Assembly: GCA_009377475.1 (NCBI GenBank)
Contig: WHTY01000032.1
Location: 1 to 43,460, forward strand
From: Actinophytocola sp.
GTDB taxonomy: Bacteria > Actinomycetota > Actinomycetes > Mycobacteriales > Pseudonocardiaceae
DNA: 43,460 nt
Direction: 5' to 3'
Of this stretch, positions 25,371-33,181 are shown piece after piece; position 1 is the first letter of the stretch; each line of letters opens with the position of its first letter. A model generated the notes under the pieces. It was not told where the DNA came from. It was given only the letters and a program-made list of their open reading frames with translations, and did not search any database. The translations under genes and the position numbers were made by a program.

Positions 25371-25461
25371 TACCAAGCAGGCCGGAAGCAAGTGGACGTG
25401 CCATCCTCGCTTACCTGCATGTTCGCTTGCTTCCGGCGGAATTGGTATCTACCGGCACTGT
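25371..25461 (+). repeat. Conserved stem-loop repeat, copy A
   Basis: Nested inverted repeat: TACCAA (25371-25376) with TTGGTA (25442-25447), GCCGGAAGCAAG (25381-25392) with CTTGCTTCCGGC (25426-25437), GGACGTGC (25394-25401) with GCATGTTC (25417-25424, two G-T pairs), loop CATCCTCGCTTACCT. CTACCGGCACTGT follows. The second copy at 31751 keeps all three helices with compensatory changes. Copy A lies between the divergent starts of the esterase (25357) and glmS (25514), within the leader or promoter region of both. Confidence 0.82.
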
Positions 25462-25513
25462 CGGGACCGGGGCGGCGCTGCCGAACGCACACGCGCCAGT
25501 AGTCTCTGAATAC

Positions 25514-27376
25514 GTGTGCGGAATCGTGGGTTACGTCGGACATCGGCAGGCGCTCGACGTGGTGCTCGGCGGGCTTCACCGCCTGGAGTACCGCGGCTAC
25601 GACTCGGCGGGCGTCGCCGTGCTCGACGGCGCCGGAGCGCTGCGGGTGCAGCGCAAAGCGGGGCGGCTGGCCAACCTTGAGGCCCAGCTCGACGCCGATG
25701 GCAGGCAGTCCTTCGCGGGCACCGCAGGCATGGGCCACACCCGCTGGGCCACCCACGGCCCGCCGGTCGACCGCAACTCCCACCCGCACCGGGACGCCGC
25801 CGAGACCGTTGCCGTCGTGCACAACGGCATCATCGAGAACTTCGCCGAGCTGCGCGCTGAGCTTGAGGCGGACGGCGTCGAGCTGACCAGCGACACCGAC
25901 ACCGAAACCGCGGCGCACCTGATCGCCCGCGTCTACGCCACCGGCGACACGGCGGGCGACCTCGAAGCGAGCGTCCGCACGGTGTGCCGCCGGTTAGAGG
26001 GCGCGTTCACGCTGGTCGTGACACACGCCGACGTGCCGGACAAGGTCGTCGCGGCCCGCCGGTCGTCGCCGTTGGTCGTCGGGGTCGGCGAAGGCGAGCA
26101 CTTCGTCGCCTCCGACGTCGCCGCGTTCATCGAGCACACCCGCGAGGCCGTCGAGCTGGGCCAGGACCAGGTCGTCGTCATCACCCGCGAGGGCTACGAG
26201 GTGACCGACTTCATGGGTGAACCCGCGCAGGGCAAGCCGTTCACCGTGGACTGGGACCTCTCCGCCGCCGAGAAGGGCGGCCACGAGTACTTCATGCTCA
26301 AGGAGATCGAGGAGCAGCCGGACGCCCTCGCCAACACCCTGCGCGGGCACTTCCACAACGGCCGCATCACCCTCGACGAGCAGCGGCTCGCCGACCAGGA
26401 CCTGCGGGACATCGACAAGGTGTTCGTCGTCGCCTGCGGCTCGGCGTACCACTCCGGGCTGGTCGCGAAGTACGCCATCGAGCACTGGTGCCGCCTGCCG
26501 GTCGAGGTGGAGCTGGCCAGCGAGTTCCGCTACCGCGACCCGGTGCTGGACCGGGACACGCTTGTCGTCGCCGTCTCGCAGTCCGGCGAGACGATGGACA
26601 CCCTGGAGGCCGTCCGGCACGCGCGCGAGCAGAAGGCCAGGGTCCTCGCGGTCTGCAACACCAACGGCGCGCAGATCCCGCGCGAGTCCGACGCCGTGCT
26701 CTACACCCACGCCGGACCGGAGATCGGCGTCGCGTCCACCAAGGCGTTCCTGGCGCAGATCGCGGCGAACTACCTGGTCGGGCTGGCCCTCGCCCAGGCG
26801 CGCGGCACCAAGTATCCCGATGAGGTCGCGCGCGAGTTCGCCGACCTCGCCAGCACCCCCGCCGCCGTGCAGAAGACGTTGGCCACCGCCGCGCAGGTGC
26901 GCGCGCTTGGCCGCGAGATCGCCGACTCCAAGGCGGTGCTGTTCCTCGGCCGCCACGTCGGCTACCCGGTGGCGCTGGAGGGCGCGCTCAAGCTCAAGGA
27001 ACTCGCCTACATGCACGCCGAGGGCTTCGCGGCAGGCGAGCTGAAGCACGGCCCGATCGCGCTGATCGAGCAGGACCTGCCGGTGGTCGTCGTGATGCCG
27101 TCGCCGAAGGGCAGGGCCGTGCTGCACTCGAAGCTGGTGTCCAACATCAGCGAGATCCAGGCACGCGGCGCTCGCACGATCGTCATCGCGGAGGAAGGCG
27201 ACGACGCCGTGCGCCCGTACGCGGACTCGCTCATCGAGATCCCCGCGACGTCGACGTTGCTGCAACCGCTTGTCGCGACCGTGCCGTTGCAGATCCTTGC
27301 CGCTGAGATCGCCCGCAGCCGCGGCTACGACATCGACAAGCCGCGCAACCTGGCGAAGTCCGTCACGGTGGAGTAG
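25514..27376 (+). CDS. glmS: Glutamine-fructose-6-phosphate aminotransferase
   Basis: Makes glucosamine-6-phosphate from fructose-6-phosphate and glutamine, the first step to UDP-GlcNAc. The GTG at 25514 gives MCGIVGYVG, so Cys2 becomes the N-terminal nucleophile of the glutaminase domain after Met removal. Glutaminase landmarks: GHTRWATHG, HNGIIENF, SDTDTE. Two SIS domains follow (ACGSAYHSGLVAKY, VSQSGETMDT, then FLGRHVGYPVALEGALKLKE) and the C-terminal DKPRNLAKSVTVE closes the active site. 620 residues, normal. The stem-loop repeat lies 53-143 bp upstream; it does not resemble the glmS ribozyme. Confidence 0.97.
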   Translation: MCGIVGYVGHRQALDVVLGGLHRLEYRGYDSAGVAVLDGAGALRVQRKAGRLANLEAQLDADGRQSFAGTAGMGHTRWATHGPPVDRNSHPHRDAAETVAVVHNGIIENFAELRAELEADGVELTSDTDTETAAHLIARVYATGDTAGDLEASVRTVCRRLEGAFTLVVTHADVPDKVVAARRSSPLVVGVGEGEHFVASDVAAFIEHTREAVELGQDQVVVITREGYEVTDFMGEPAQGKPFTVDWDLSAAEKGGHEYFMLKEIEEQPDALANTLRGHFHNGRITLDEQRLADQDLRDIDKVFVVACGSAYHSGLVAKYAIEHWCRLPVEVELASEFRYRDPVLDRDTLVVAVSQSGETMDTLEAVRHAREQKARVLAVCNTNGAQIPRESDAVLYTHAGPEIGVASTKAFLAQIAANYLVGLALAQARGTKYPDEVAREFADLASTPAAVQKTLATAAQVRALGREIADSKAVLFLGRHVGYPVALEGALKLKELAYMHAEGFAAGELKHGPIALIEQDLPVVVVMPSPKGRAVLHSKLVSNISEIQARGARTIVIAEEGDDAVRPYADSLIEIPATSTLLQPLVATVPLQILAAEIARSRGYDIDKPRNLAKSVTVE

Positions 27377-27410
27377 CCCCGGCGTAGCGAGCAGGACGTA
27401 AGGAGCCGCG

Positions 27411-28919
27411 ATGCGTGAGGTGTGGACGACCGGCCGGATCCGGGCGGCGGAGGACGTCGTGCTGGCGCGCACCCAGCCGGGCGCGTTGATGCGGCGCGCG
27501 GCGTTCGCGGTGTCGGTGCACGCCGCGCGGCTGCTGCGGGAGCGCACCGGCGGCGTCGCGGGAAGGCACGTGACGCTCCTGGTCGGTGCGGGCAACAACG
27601 GCGGCGACGCGCTGTGGGCGGGGGCGTTCCTGCGCAAGCGCGGGGTCGGCGTGACCGCCGTGCTGCTCGCCCCGGAGAAGGCGAACGCCGAGGGGCTGGC
27701 CGCGCTGCGACGTGCGGGCGGCAGGGCCGTGGCAGCCGACGAGGCAGGCAATGCGCTCGACAACGCGCTCGACGCTGACCTCGTCATCGACGGCATCGTG
27801 GGGCTCGCCGCACGCGGAGGGCTGCGACCGGATGCCGCCGCGCTGGTCGAGCGGGTGACCGCGCCGATCCTGGCCGTCGACCTGCCCAGCGGCGTCGATC
27901 CGGACATCGGGGCGGTGCGGGGGCCAGCCGTCACCGCCGCCGCGACCGTGACGTTCGGCGCGTACAAGCCGCTGCACGTCCTGCACCCCGCCGCCAACCA
28001 CTGCGGCGACGTGCATCTCATCGACATCGGCCTCCGGCCAGAACTTGGCGAGCCTGACCTGCGCGTGCTCGACGCAGATGACGTCGCCGCGCGGCTGCCG
28101 CTGCCGCAACCCGCCGACGACAAGTACACCCAGGGCGTCGTCGGCGTCGCCGCAGGTGGGAGCACCTATCCGGGCGCCGCCGTGCTCACAACGAGCGGGG
28201 CCGTGCTGACGAAGTCCGGCATGGTCCGGTACGCGGGCAGCGCTGCCGACGTCGTGCGCGCCCGCTGGCCCGAGGTGATCGCGACCGGCTCGCTGTCCGA
28301 CGCCGGGCGGGTGCAGGCGTGGGTGACTGGACCTGGTCTCGGCACCGGCAGCGGCGTGCGGGAGACCGTGCGGGAGGTGCTTGCCGCCGACGTCCCGGTG
28401 ATCGCGGACGCCGACGCGGTGAACGTCCTGGCCGCGCATCCCGATCTGTGGGACGCCCGCGATCCCGGCACGCCGCTGGTGCTCACCCCGCACGAGCGGG
28501 AGTTCGCCCGGTTGGCTGGCGAAGTCGGGGACGACCGGGTGACCGCCGTCACGGCCGCCGCGAAGCGGTTCAACGCCGTCGTGTTGCTCAAGGGCCACAG
28601 CACGGTGATCGCCGACCCAGACGGCAACGTATTCGTGCACCACACCGGCCGCGCGTGGCCCGCGACCGCCGGGTCCGGCGACGTGCTGTCCGGCATCATC
28701 GGCGCGCTGCTCGCGGCCGGGATCACGCCGTCGTACGCAGCGGCCTGCGCCGCCTGGCTGCACGACAGCGCCGCCGCGATCGCCGCGTCTGGCGCGCCCG
28801 CGCCTGCGAGCGCGATCGCCGAGGCCATTCCCGCCGCGATCCGCGCGCTCTGCGAGCCCAAGGTGCCCTTTGGTACATATTCGGTACCCAAGGGCACCTT
28901 GGGCGCGCCCGGCCGGTAA
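27411..28919 (+). CDS. nnr: Bifunctional NAD(P)H-hydrate epimerase / ADP-dependent dehydratase
   Basis: Repairs hydrated NAD(P)H: the N-terminal domain epimerises R- to S-NAD(P)HX, the C-terminal ribokinase-like domain dehydrates S-NAD(P)HX. Epimerase motifs: LLVGAGNNGGDALWAGAF and LAVDLPSGVDPDIG. Dehydratase motifs: VTGPGLGTGSGV, LTPHEREFARL, and GSGDVLSGIIGALLAAG. ATG 27411 follows AAGGAG. The last 21 or so residues (EPKVPFGTYSVPKGTLGAPG) come from the dispersed palindrome at 28854 rather than from the conserved enzyme, which should end near AAIRAL. M. tuberculosis has this gene (Rv3433c) in the same interval between glmS and alr. Confidence 0.95.
   Translation: MREVWTTGRIRAAEDVVLARTQPGALMRRAAFAVSVHAARLLRERTGGVAGRHVTLLVGAGNNGGDALWAGAFLRKRGVGVTAVLLAPEKANAEGLAALRRAGGRAVAADEAGNALDNALDADLVIDGIVGLAARGGLRPDAAALVERVTAPILAVDLPSGVDPDIGAVRGPAVTAAATVTFGAYKPLHVLHPAANHCGDVHLIDIGLRPELGEPDLRVLDADDVAARLPLPQPADDKYTQGVVGVAAGGSTYPGAAVLTTSGAVLTKSGMVRYAGSAADVVRARWPEVIATGSLSDAGRVQAWVTGPGLGTGSGVRETVREVLAADVPVIADADAVNVLAAHPDLWDARDPGTPLVLTPHEREFARLAGEVGDDRVTAVTAAAKRFNAVVLLKGHSTVIADPDGNVFVHHTGRAWPATAGSGDVLSGIIGALLAAGITPSYAAACAAWLHDSAAAIAASGAPAPASAIAEAIPAAIRALCEPKVPFGTYSVPKGTLGAPGR
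28854..28906 (+). repeat. Dispersed palindrome, copy 4, inside the 3' end of nnr
   Basis: Arms GAGCCCAAGGTGCCCTTTGG and CCCAAGGGCACCTTGGGCGC around GTACATATTCGGTA, forward orientation. It is fully translated as the end of nnr; the stop TAA comes 11 bp later. It can serve both as C-terminal coding sequence and as an RNA hairpin before alr. Confidence 0.87.
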
Positions 28920-28977
28920 CCCACAGGACGCGATGGCTCTCACCTGCCCCCGCACACCGCCATGCGACCATCAAGGC

Positions 28978-30150
28978 GTGAACCAGGCGCGTGCTCCCCG
29001 TGCCGAGGCCGTCATCGACCTCGGCGCGATCCGGCATAACGTCGCCCTGCTCAGCGGAAAGGCCGCCGAGTCAGGCGCGGCGACGATGGCCGTCGTCAAG
29101 GGCGACGGCTACGGCCACGGCGCGCTCCCCGTCGCGAAAGCCGCGCTCGCAGGCGGCGCGACCTGGCTCGGCGGCTGTTCACTGGACGAGGCGCTGGCGC
29201 TGCGCCGTGCGGGAATCACCGCTCGCATCCTGAGCTGGCTGGACATCGACGACGTCGACTTCGCACCCGGCATCGAGGCGGACATCGACATCACCGCCAG
29301 CTCCCGGCGTGAGCTGGCGCGCATCGTCGTCGCCGCCCGCGCCACGGGCCGCACCGCGCGGGTGCACCTCAAGATCGACACCGGGCTGTGCCGCAACGGC
29401 TGCCCGGACTACGAGTGGCCCGGCCTGTGCTCCGACGCCGCCGAGGCCGCGACGTCCGGGGCCATCGACGTCGTGGCGATCTGGTCGCACTTCGCGTGTG
29501 CGGACGAGCTGGGCCACCCGTCGATCGCCGCGCAGGCGAAGCGGTTCGACGAGGCGTACGAGGTCGCGCGGGAGGCGGGGTTGAACCCGTTGCGGCACCT
29601 CGCGAACTCCGCAGCCACGCTGACCAGGCCCGAGTACCACTTCGACCTCGTCCGCACCGGCATCGCGATCTACGGCTGCAACCCCGTGCCCACCGACGAC
29701 GACCTGGTCCCCGCGATGACGTTCCGCTCGGCGGTGGCGCTGGTCAAGCGCGCCAGGGCGGGGGAGGCGGTGTCCTACGGCCAGATCTGGACCGCAGAGC
29801 GCGACACGACGTTGGCGCTGGTGCCCGTCGGCTATGCGGATGGCGTACCGCGCACGTTGTCCGGGCGGATGGACGTCTGGCTGGCCGGCCAGCGCAGGCC
29901 GGTCGTCGGCCGGGTGTGCATGGACCAGCTCGTGGTGGACTGCGGCGACCACGAGCCCGCGATTGGGGCCGAGGTCGAGCTGTTCGGCACCGGCCACGAC
30001 GGCGCGCCGACCGCCCGCGAGTGGGCCGACACGATCGGCACCATCGACTACGAGATCGTCACCGGCATGTACCGGCCCCGTGTGGTGCGCCGTTACGTGG
30101 GCGATGGCGCGGGCTCCGAGGCTGGCGGCTCCGTGGGGGAGCAGGTATGA
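28978..30150 (+). CDS. alr: Alanine racemase
   Basis: PLP enzyme that makes D-alanine for peptidoglycan. The PLP lysine is in MAVVKGDGYGHG; the catalytic tyrosine is in PVGYADGVPR. Other family marks: HLKIDTGLCRNG, HLANSAATL, RTGIAIYG, GRVCMDQLVVD. 390 residues from the GTG at 28978 (MNQARAPRAEAVIDLGAIRHN). ATG 28933 is in frame and slightly better spaced from AGGA, which would add 15 non-conserved residues; I prefer the shorter form. The stop overlaps the next ATG (ATGA). Same place as alr Rv3423c. Confidence 0.96.
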   Translation: MNQARAPRAEAVIDLGAIRHNVALLSGKAAESGAATMAVVKGDGYGHGALPVAKAALAGGATWLGGCSLDEALALRRAGITARILSWLDIDDVDFAPGIEADIDITASSRRELARIVVAARATGRTARVHLKIDTGLCRNGCPDYEWPGLCSDAAEAATSGAIDVVAIWSHFACADELGHPSIAAQAKRFDEAYEVAREAGLNPLRHLANSAATLTRPEYHFDLVRTGIAIYGCNPVPTDDDLVPAMTFRSAVALVKRARAGEAVSYGQIWTAERDTTLALVPVGYADGVPRTLSGRMDVWLAGQRRPVVGRVCMDQLVVDCGDHEPAIGAEVELFGTGHDGAPTAREWADTIGTIDYEIVTGMYRPRVVRRYVGDGAGSEAGGSVGEQV

Positions 30151-31292
30151 CGCCGTCCCGCAGGCTCATGGGAGTCGTCGGCGGGCTCGGCGCGGCGGCG
30201 ACGGGCGCGGCGGCGACCGCGCTGACCATGGCGACGCGGCAGCGCAGGCTGCACCGTGACCCGTACGAGGACGAGCCGTTGGGTCAGTTGCCGCCCGATC
30301 GGGTGGCCACCTTGGCCGCCGACGACGGCGTGCCGCTGTACGTCGAAGAGGTGGACCCCGCCGACGGCGGCGCGGCGGACATCACGCTGATCGGCGTGCA
30401 CGGCATCGCGCTGTCGGTGCCGAGCTGGCATTTCCAGCGGCGCGACCTCGCCGCGCTGACGCTGCCCAGGGTCCGGCAGGTGTACTACGACCACCGCGGA
30501 CACGGCCAGTCCGGCCCGGTCACCGACGAGACGGCGACGCTGGAGCAGCTGGCGCACGATCTGCACTCGGTGATCCGGGCGGTTGCCCCGGAAGGACCTA
30601 TCGTCCTGATGGGGCATTCCGTCGGTGGGATGACCATCATGGCGCTGGCCGAGCAGGAGCCGGAGCTTTTCGCCGATCGGGTGTGCGGCGTGTCGCTGAT
30701 CGCCACGGCAGCAGGGGAGATCGGCACTCGCGGCCTGCCGAAGCGGGTGCTGTCCAAGTACAGCCCGGTGAGCTGGGGCGTCGGCGGCATTGGCGGCATC
30801 GCGCAGTGGCAGCCGGAAGTCATCGAGTTCGTCCGCGCGGCGAGCGGGCAGCTCACCAAACGCGCGGTGCGCAGGCTCGCGTTCGGCGGCGAGCCAAGCC
30901 CCGCCGTTGTGGAGTTCCTGCTCGAACTACTCGACGTCACTCCGGTGCGGGAGCTGGTGAAGTTCATCGGCGCCGTCGACAGCCACGACCGCTACGCCGT
31001 GCTCGCCGGGCTCAAGCACGCCCATGTGCAGGTCATCGGTGGTGACGCCGATCTGATCCTGCCGTTCTCCCACTGCGAGCGGATCGCGGACGAGCTGCCG
31101 GACGCGCAGTTGGTGCGCGTCACCGGATCGGGGCACGTCCCACAGTTGGAGCATCCCGAAATCGTGAACAGTTACCTGATCGACCTACTCCAGCTCGCGT
31201 GTGACACCGACGCGAAGGCCGGGGGCAAGGTGGGCAGGGTCGGGCGGCGCGACGAGGCGTTGCGCGGTTTGCTGCGGAGGTGGTTTCCGTAA
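30147..31292 (+). CDS. Alpha/beta hydrolase between alr and tsaE
   Basis: 381 residues. An N-terminal hydrophobic stretch (MGVVGGLGAAATGAAATALT) is a signal anchor or uncleaved signal. Then a classical hydrolase: ITLIGVHGIALSVPSWHFQR, YYDHRGHGQSG, nucleophile elbow LMGHSVGGMTIMAL, acid in VIGGDADLILPF, His in VTGSGHVPQLEHPE. It resembles epoxide-hydrolase/lipase-type proteins; substrate unknown. It overlaps alr by four bases and tsaE by one, so it is translationally coupled on both sides. A hydrolase in this slot is common in actinobacteria, to my memory. Confidence 0.9.
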   Translation: MTPSRRLMGVVGGLGAAATGAAATALTMATRQRRLHRDPYEDEPLGQLPPDRVATLAADDGVPLYVEEVDPADGGAADITLIGVHGIALSVPSWHFQRRDLAALTLPRVRQVYYDHRGHGQSGPVTDETATLEQLAHDLHSVIRAVAPEGPIVLMGHSVGGMTIMALAEQEPELFADRVCGVSLIATAAGEIGTRGLPKRVLSKYSPVSWGVGGIGGIAQWQPEVIEFVRAASGQLTKRAVRRLAFGGEPSPAVVEFLLELLDVTPVRELVKFIGAVDSHDRYAVLAGLKHAHVQVIGGDADLILPFSHCERIADELPDAQLVRVTGSGHVPQLEHPEIVNSYLIDLLQLACDTDAKAGGKVGRVGRRDEALRGLLRRWFP

Positions 31293-31771
31293 TGAAGGTG
31301 GAGCTGACGACGCACCAGGACACCGTGCGGTTCGGCCGCACGCTGGGCGAGTTGCTGCGCGCGGGTGACCTTGTGCTGCTGTCCGGTCCGCTCGGCGCGG
31401 GCAAGACCGTGCTGACCAAGGGCGTCGCTGATGGCCTTGGCGTCTCCGGCCGGGTCAGCTCGCCGACGTTCGTCATCGCGCGGGTGCACCCGGCTGGCGA
31501 GCGCGGCGTGCCGCTGGTGCACGTCGACGCCTACCGGCTCGGCGGTGATTTGGCGCAGCTCGACGACCTCGACCTGGACACCGACCTCGCGGACGCCGCC
31601 GTCGTCGTGGAGTGGGGCGAGGGCGTCGCGGAGCGGCTGTCCGAGGACCACCTGCTGGTGCGGCTGGAGCGCGAGTCAGGCGATGGCACCGACACCCGCA
31701 TCGCTGCGCTTGAGCCGCACGGCGCGTGGACGGAACGCGCGCTACCGGGCTACCAAGAAGACCGAAGGTAA
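31292..31771 (+). CDS. tsaE: tRNA t6A biosynthesis ATPase TsaE
   Basis: Small P-loop ATPase of the TsaB-TsaD-TsaE complex that adds threonylcarbamoyl to tRNA A37. Walker A is LSGPLGAGKTVLTKGVADGLG (two parts), followed by VSSPTFVIARVH and the Walker B-like LVHVDAYRLGG, then VVVEWGEG. 159 residues from ATG 31292, which overlaps the previous TAA; GTG 31280 is an in-frame alternative. Its last codons (GYQEDRR) and stop lie in the stem-loop repeat, copy B. Partners tsaB and tsaD are 7 kb downstream because a malonate island is inserted between. Confidence 0.96.
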   Translation: MKVELTTHQDTVRFGRTLGELLRAGDLVLLSGPLGAGKTVLTKGVADGLGVSGRVSSPTFVIARVHPAGERGVPLVHVDAYRLGGDLAQLDDLDLDTDLADAAVVVEWGEGVAERLSEDHLLVRLERESGDGTDTRIAALEPHGAWTERALPGYQEDRR

Positions 31772-31842
31772 GCCGACTGGCACACTCGCTTGACCTGCCA
31801 GTTCGACTTACTTTCGGTCGGATTGGTAGCTACCGGCACAGT
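31751..31842 (+). repeat. Conserved stem-loop repeat, copy B, spanning two convergent gene ends
   Basis: TACCAA (31751-31756) pairs with TTGGTA (31823-31828); GACCGAAGGTAAG (31760-31772) with CTTACTTTCGGTC (31807-31819); CGACTGGCA (31774-31782) with TGCCAGTTCG (31796-31805). GCTACCGGCACAGT follows, as in copy A. The TAA of tsaE (31769-31771) and the TAA of the carboxyltransferase (complement of 31808-31810) are in opposite arms of the middle stem. As RNA it would be a bidirectional terminator. Confidence 0.82.
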
Positions 31843-33181
31843 ACTCCGGCAGCAGCACGCCCTCGGTGACCCGCAACTCGACCAGGTCCTGTGGCCGGAG
31901 GCGGAGCTGGTCCGCGATGGCGGGCGCCTCGGCCCGGTCCCGTTTGAGGATGGCCGTCGCCGCCTCGGGGCCTATCACCGAGAGGTAGCCGTCCGAGGTG
32001 ACCCAGGTCCGGCCGGGAGCGGCGAAGGCGAGCGCACCGCCGGAACCTCCCTCACCGATCATCACCGTCGTCACCGGCGCCTCGCTCACGGCGATCGCCT
32101 CGAACAACTCCGCGATCGCCGCGCCAGCCCCTGCCCGTTCCGCGTCGGGGTCGTTGGCGGCGCCAGGGGTGTCCACCAGGGTCAGCACCGGGATGCCGAG
32201 CCGATCGGCCAGCCGCACCAGCCTGGCGGCCGTCCGGTACCCGGCTGGCGTCGTCGCGGTTCCGCACTGGGCGGCGTAGCCGATCGTCCTGCCACCCCGG
32301 CGGCCGAACCCGCAGCGCACGCCGTCATCGACGCCGCCGCAGCGGTCGCCGCTGATGTCCTCCCGCCAGTCGAAGTAGGCGTCGAGGTACTCCTCGGCGC
32401 GCGCCCGCTCCGGCGTGCGGGCCCGTTCCACCGCGTCCCAGCCGCGCTCGGGCAGCTCGCCCCGCTGCCCGAGTGCGTGAGGCGGCTCGGCTGGCTCAGA
32501 CGTCGTTGACGTGAGCAGCGCCAGCCACCGGCCCAGCGCAGCGGGCAGGTCGTCGGGCGCGAGCACCTGGTCGACGTGGCCGGTCTCGAACTGCCCCTCG
32601 GCCGTGTAGGCATGCGTGTCGCCGCCATTGATGCCATTGCGCACCCGCGCGCCCGCGAACCCGACCTGCGCCCCGGCGAGCGCGAGAGTGACGTCGGCGC
32701 CGGCGCCGATGGTGGCCCACCCGCCGCCTGTCGTTGGGTCCCGCAGCACGGCGAGCCGCGGGATGCCAGCCGCGCGTGCGGTCGCGCTCGCGCGGGCCAT
32801 CCGATGCAGCTGGGACAGCGCCGCGACGCCTTCCTGTATCCGGCTGCCACCGGTCGCGATCAGCGACACCACCGGCAGCCGGTGCGCGATCGCGTGCTGG
32901 AAGGCCGCCTCGATCAGCAGGCCCGTCCGCTGGCCGACCGAGCCGCCGAGGAACCCGAACTCGAAGGCGATCAGCACGGCCTCGGTGTCGCCGACCTTGC
33001 CGGTGCCGCACACCACCGACTCGCGCTCGCCGGTGCGCGCGGCGGCAGCAGCCCGCGCGTCGCCGTAGCCGTCCCAGCCGATCGGCCCGTCGTGCGCGCC
33101 CTCCGGGACATCCACGGCGAGGTCGGTGAATCCCCGTGCCAGCTCGTCGACCAGCTCGCGGCCTCGTTCCTTCTCAGGCAT
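31808..33181 (-). CDS. Fused carboxyltransferase beta-alpha, possible malonyl-CoA decarboxylase
   Basis: 457 residues with two crotonase-fold halves. The first (about 1-240) looks like AccD/MdcD: LIAFEFGFLGGSVGQRTG, VVSLIATGGSRIQEGVAAL, LRDPTTGGGWATIGAGADV. The second (about 275-450) looks like AccA/MdcE: GYRTAARLVRLADRLGIPV, TLVDTPGAANDP, VMIGEGGSGGALAFAA, SVIGPEAATAILKRD. The zinc finger of AccD is absent. No biotin carboxylase or carrier gene is nearby. It overlaps matB by eight bases. In MdcD/MdcE such subunits decarboxylate malonyl-S-carrier; here MatB would supply malonyl-CoA, so I infer decarboxylation to acetyl-CoA. An acyl-CoA carboxyltransferase is the alternative. Start ATG 33181 is taken from the overlap and conserved start, not the longer open frame. 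Confidence 0.8.
   Translation of the reverse strand: MPEKERGRELVDELARGFTDLAVDVPEGAHDGPIGWDGYGDARAAAAARTGERESVVCGTGKVGDTEAVLIAFEFGFLGGSVGQRTGLLIEAAFQHAIAHRLPVVSLIATGGSRIQEGVAALSQLHRMARASATARAAGIPRLAVLRDPTTGGGWATIGAGADVTLALAGAQVGFAGARVRNGINGGDTHAYTAEGQFETGHVDQVLAPDDLPAALGRWLALLTSTTSEPAEPPHALGQRGELPERGWDAVERARTPERARAEEYLDAYFDWREDISGDRCGGVDDGVRCGFGRRGGRTIGYAAQCGTATTPAGYRTAARLVRLADRLGIPVLTLVDTPGAANDPDAERAGAGAAIAELFEAIAVSEAPVTTVMIGEGGSGGALAFAAPGRTWVTSDGYLSVIGPEAATAILKRDRAEAPAIADQLRLRPQDLVELRVTEGVLLPEYCAGSYQSDRK

Noticed and set aside
25371..25513. glmS ribozyme riboswitch in the glmS leader.
   Set aside because: The element is a simple nested hairpin found again at 31751 away from glmS; it lacks the ribozyme's pseudoknotted layout.
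31741..31836. GCTACCGG at both sides of stem-loop copy B as a target-site duplication.
   Set aside because: The right-hand CTACCGGCAC is also present beside copy A, so it is part of the element; the left-hand match lies in tsaE coding sequence and is absent at copy A.
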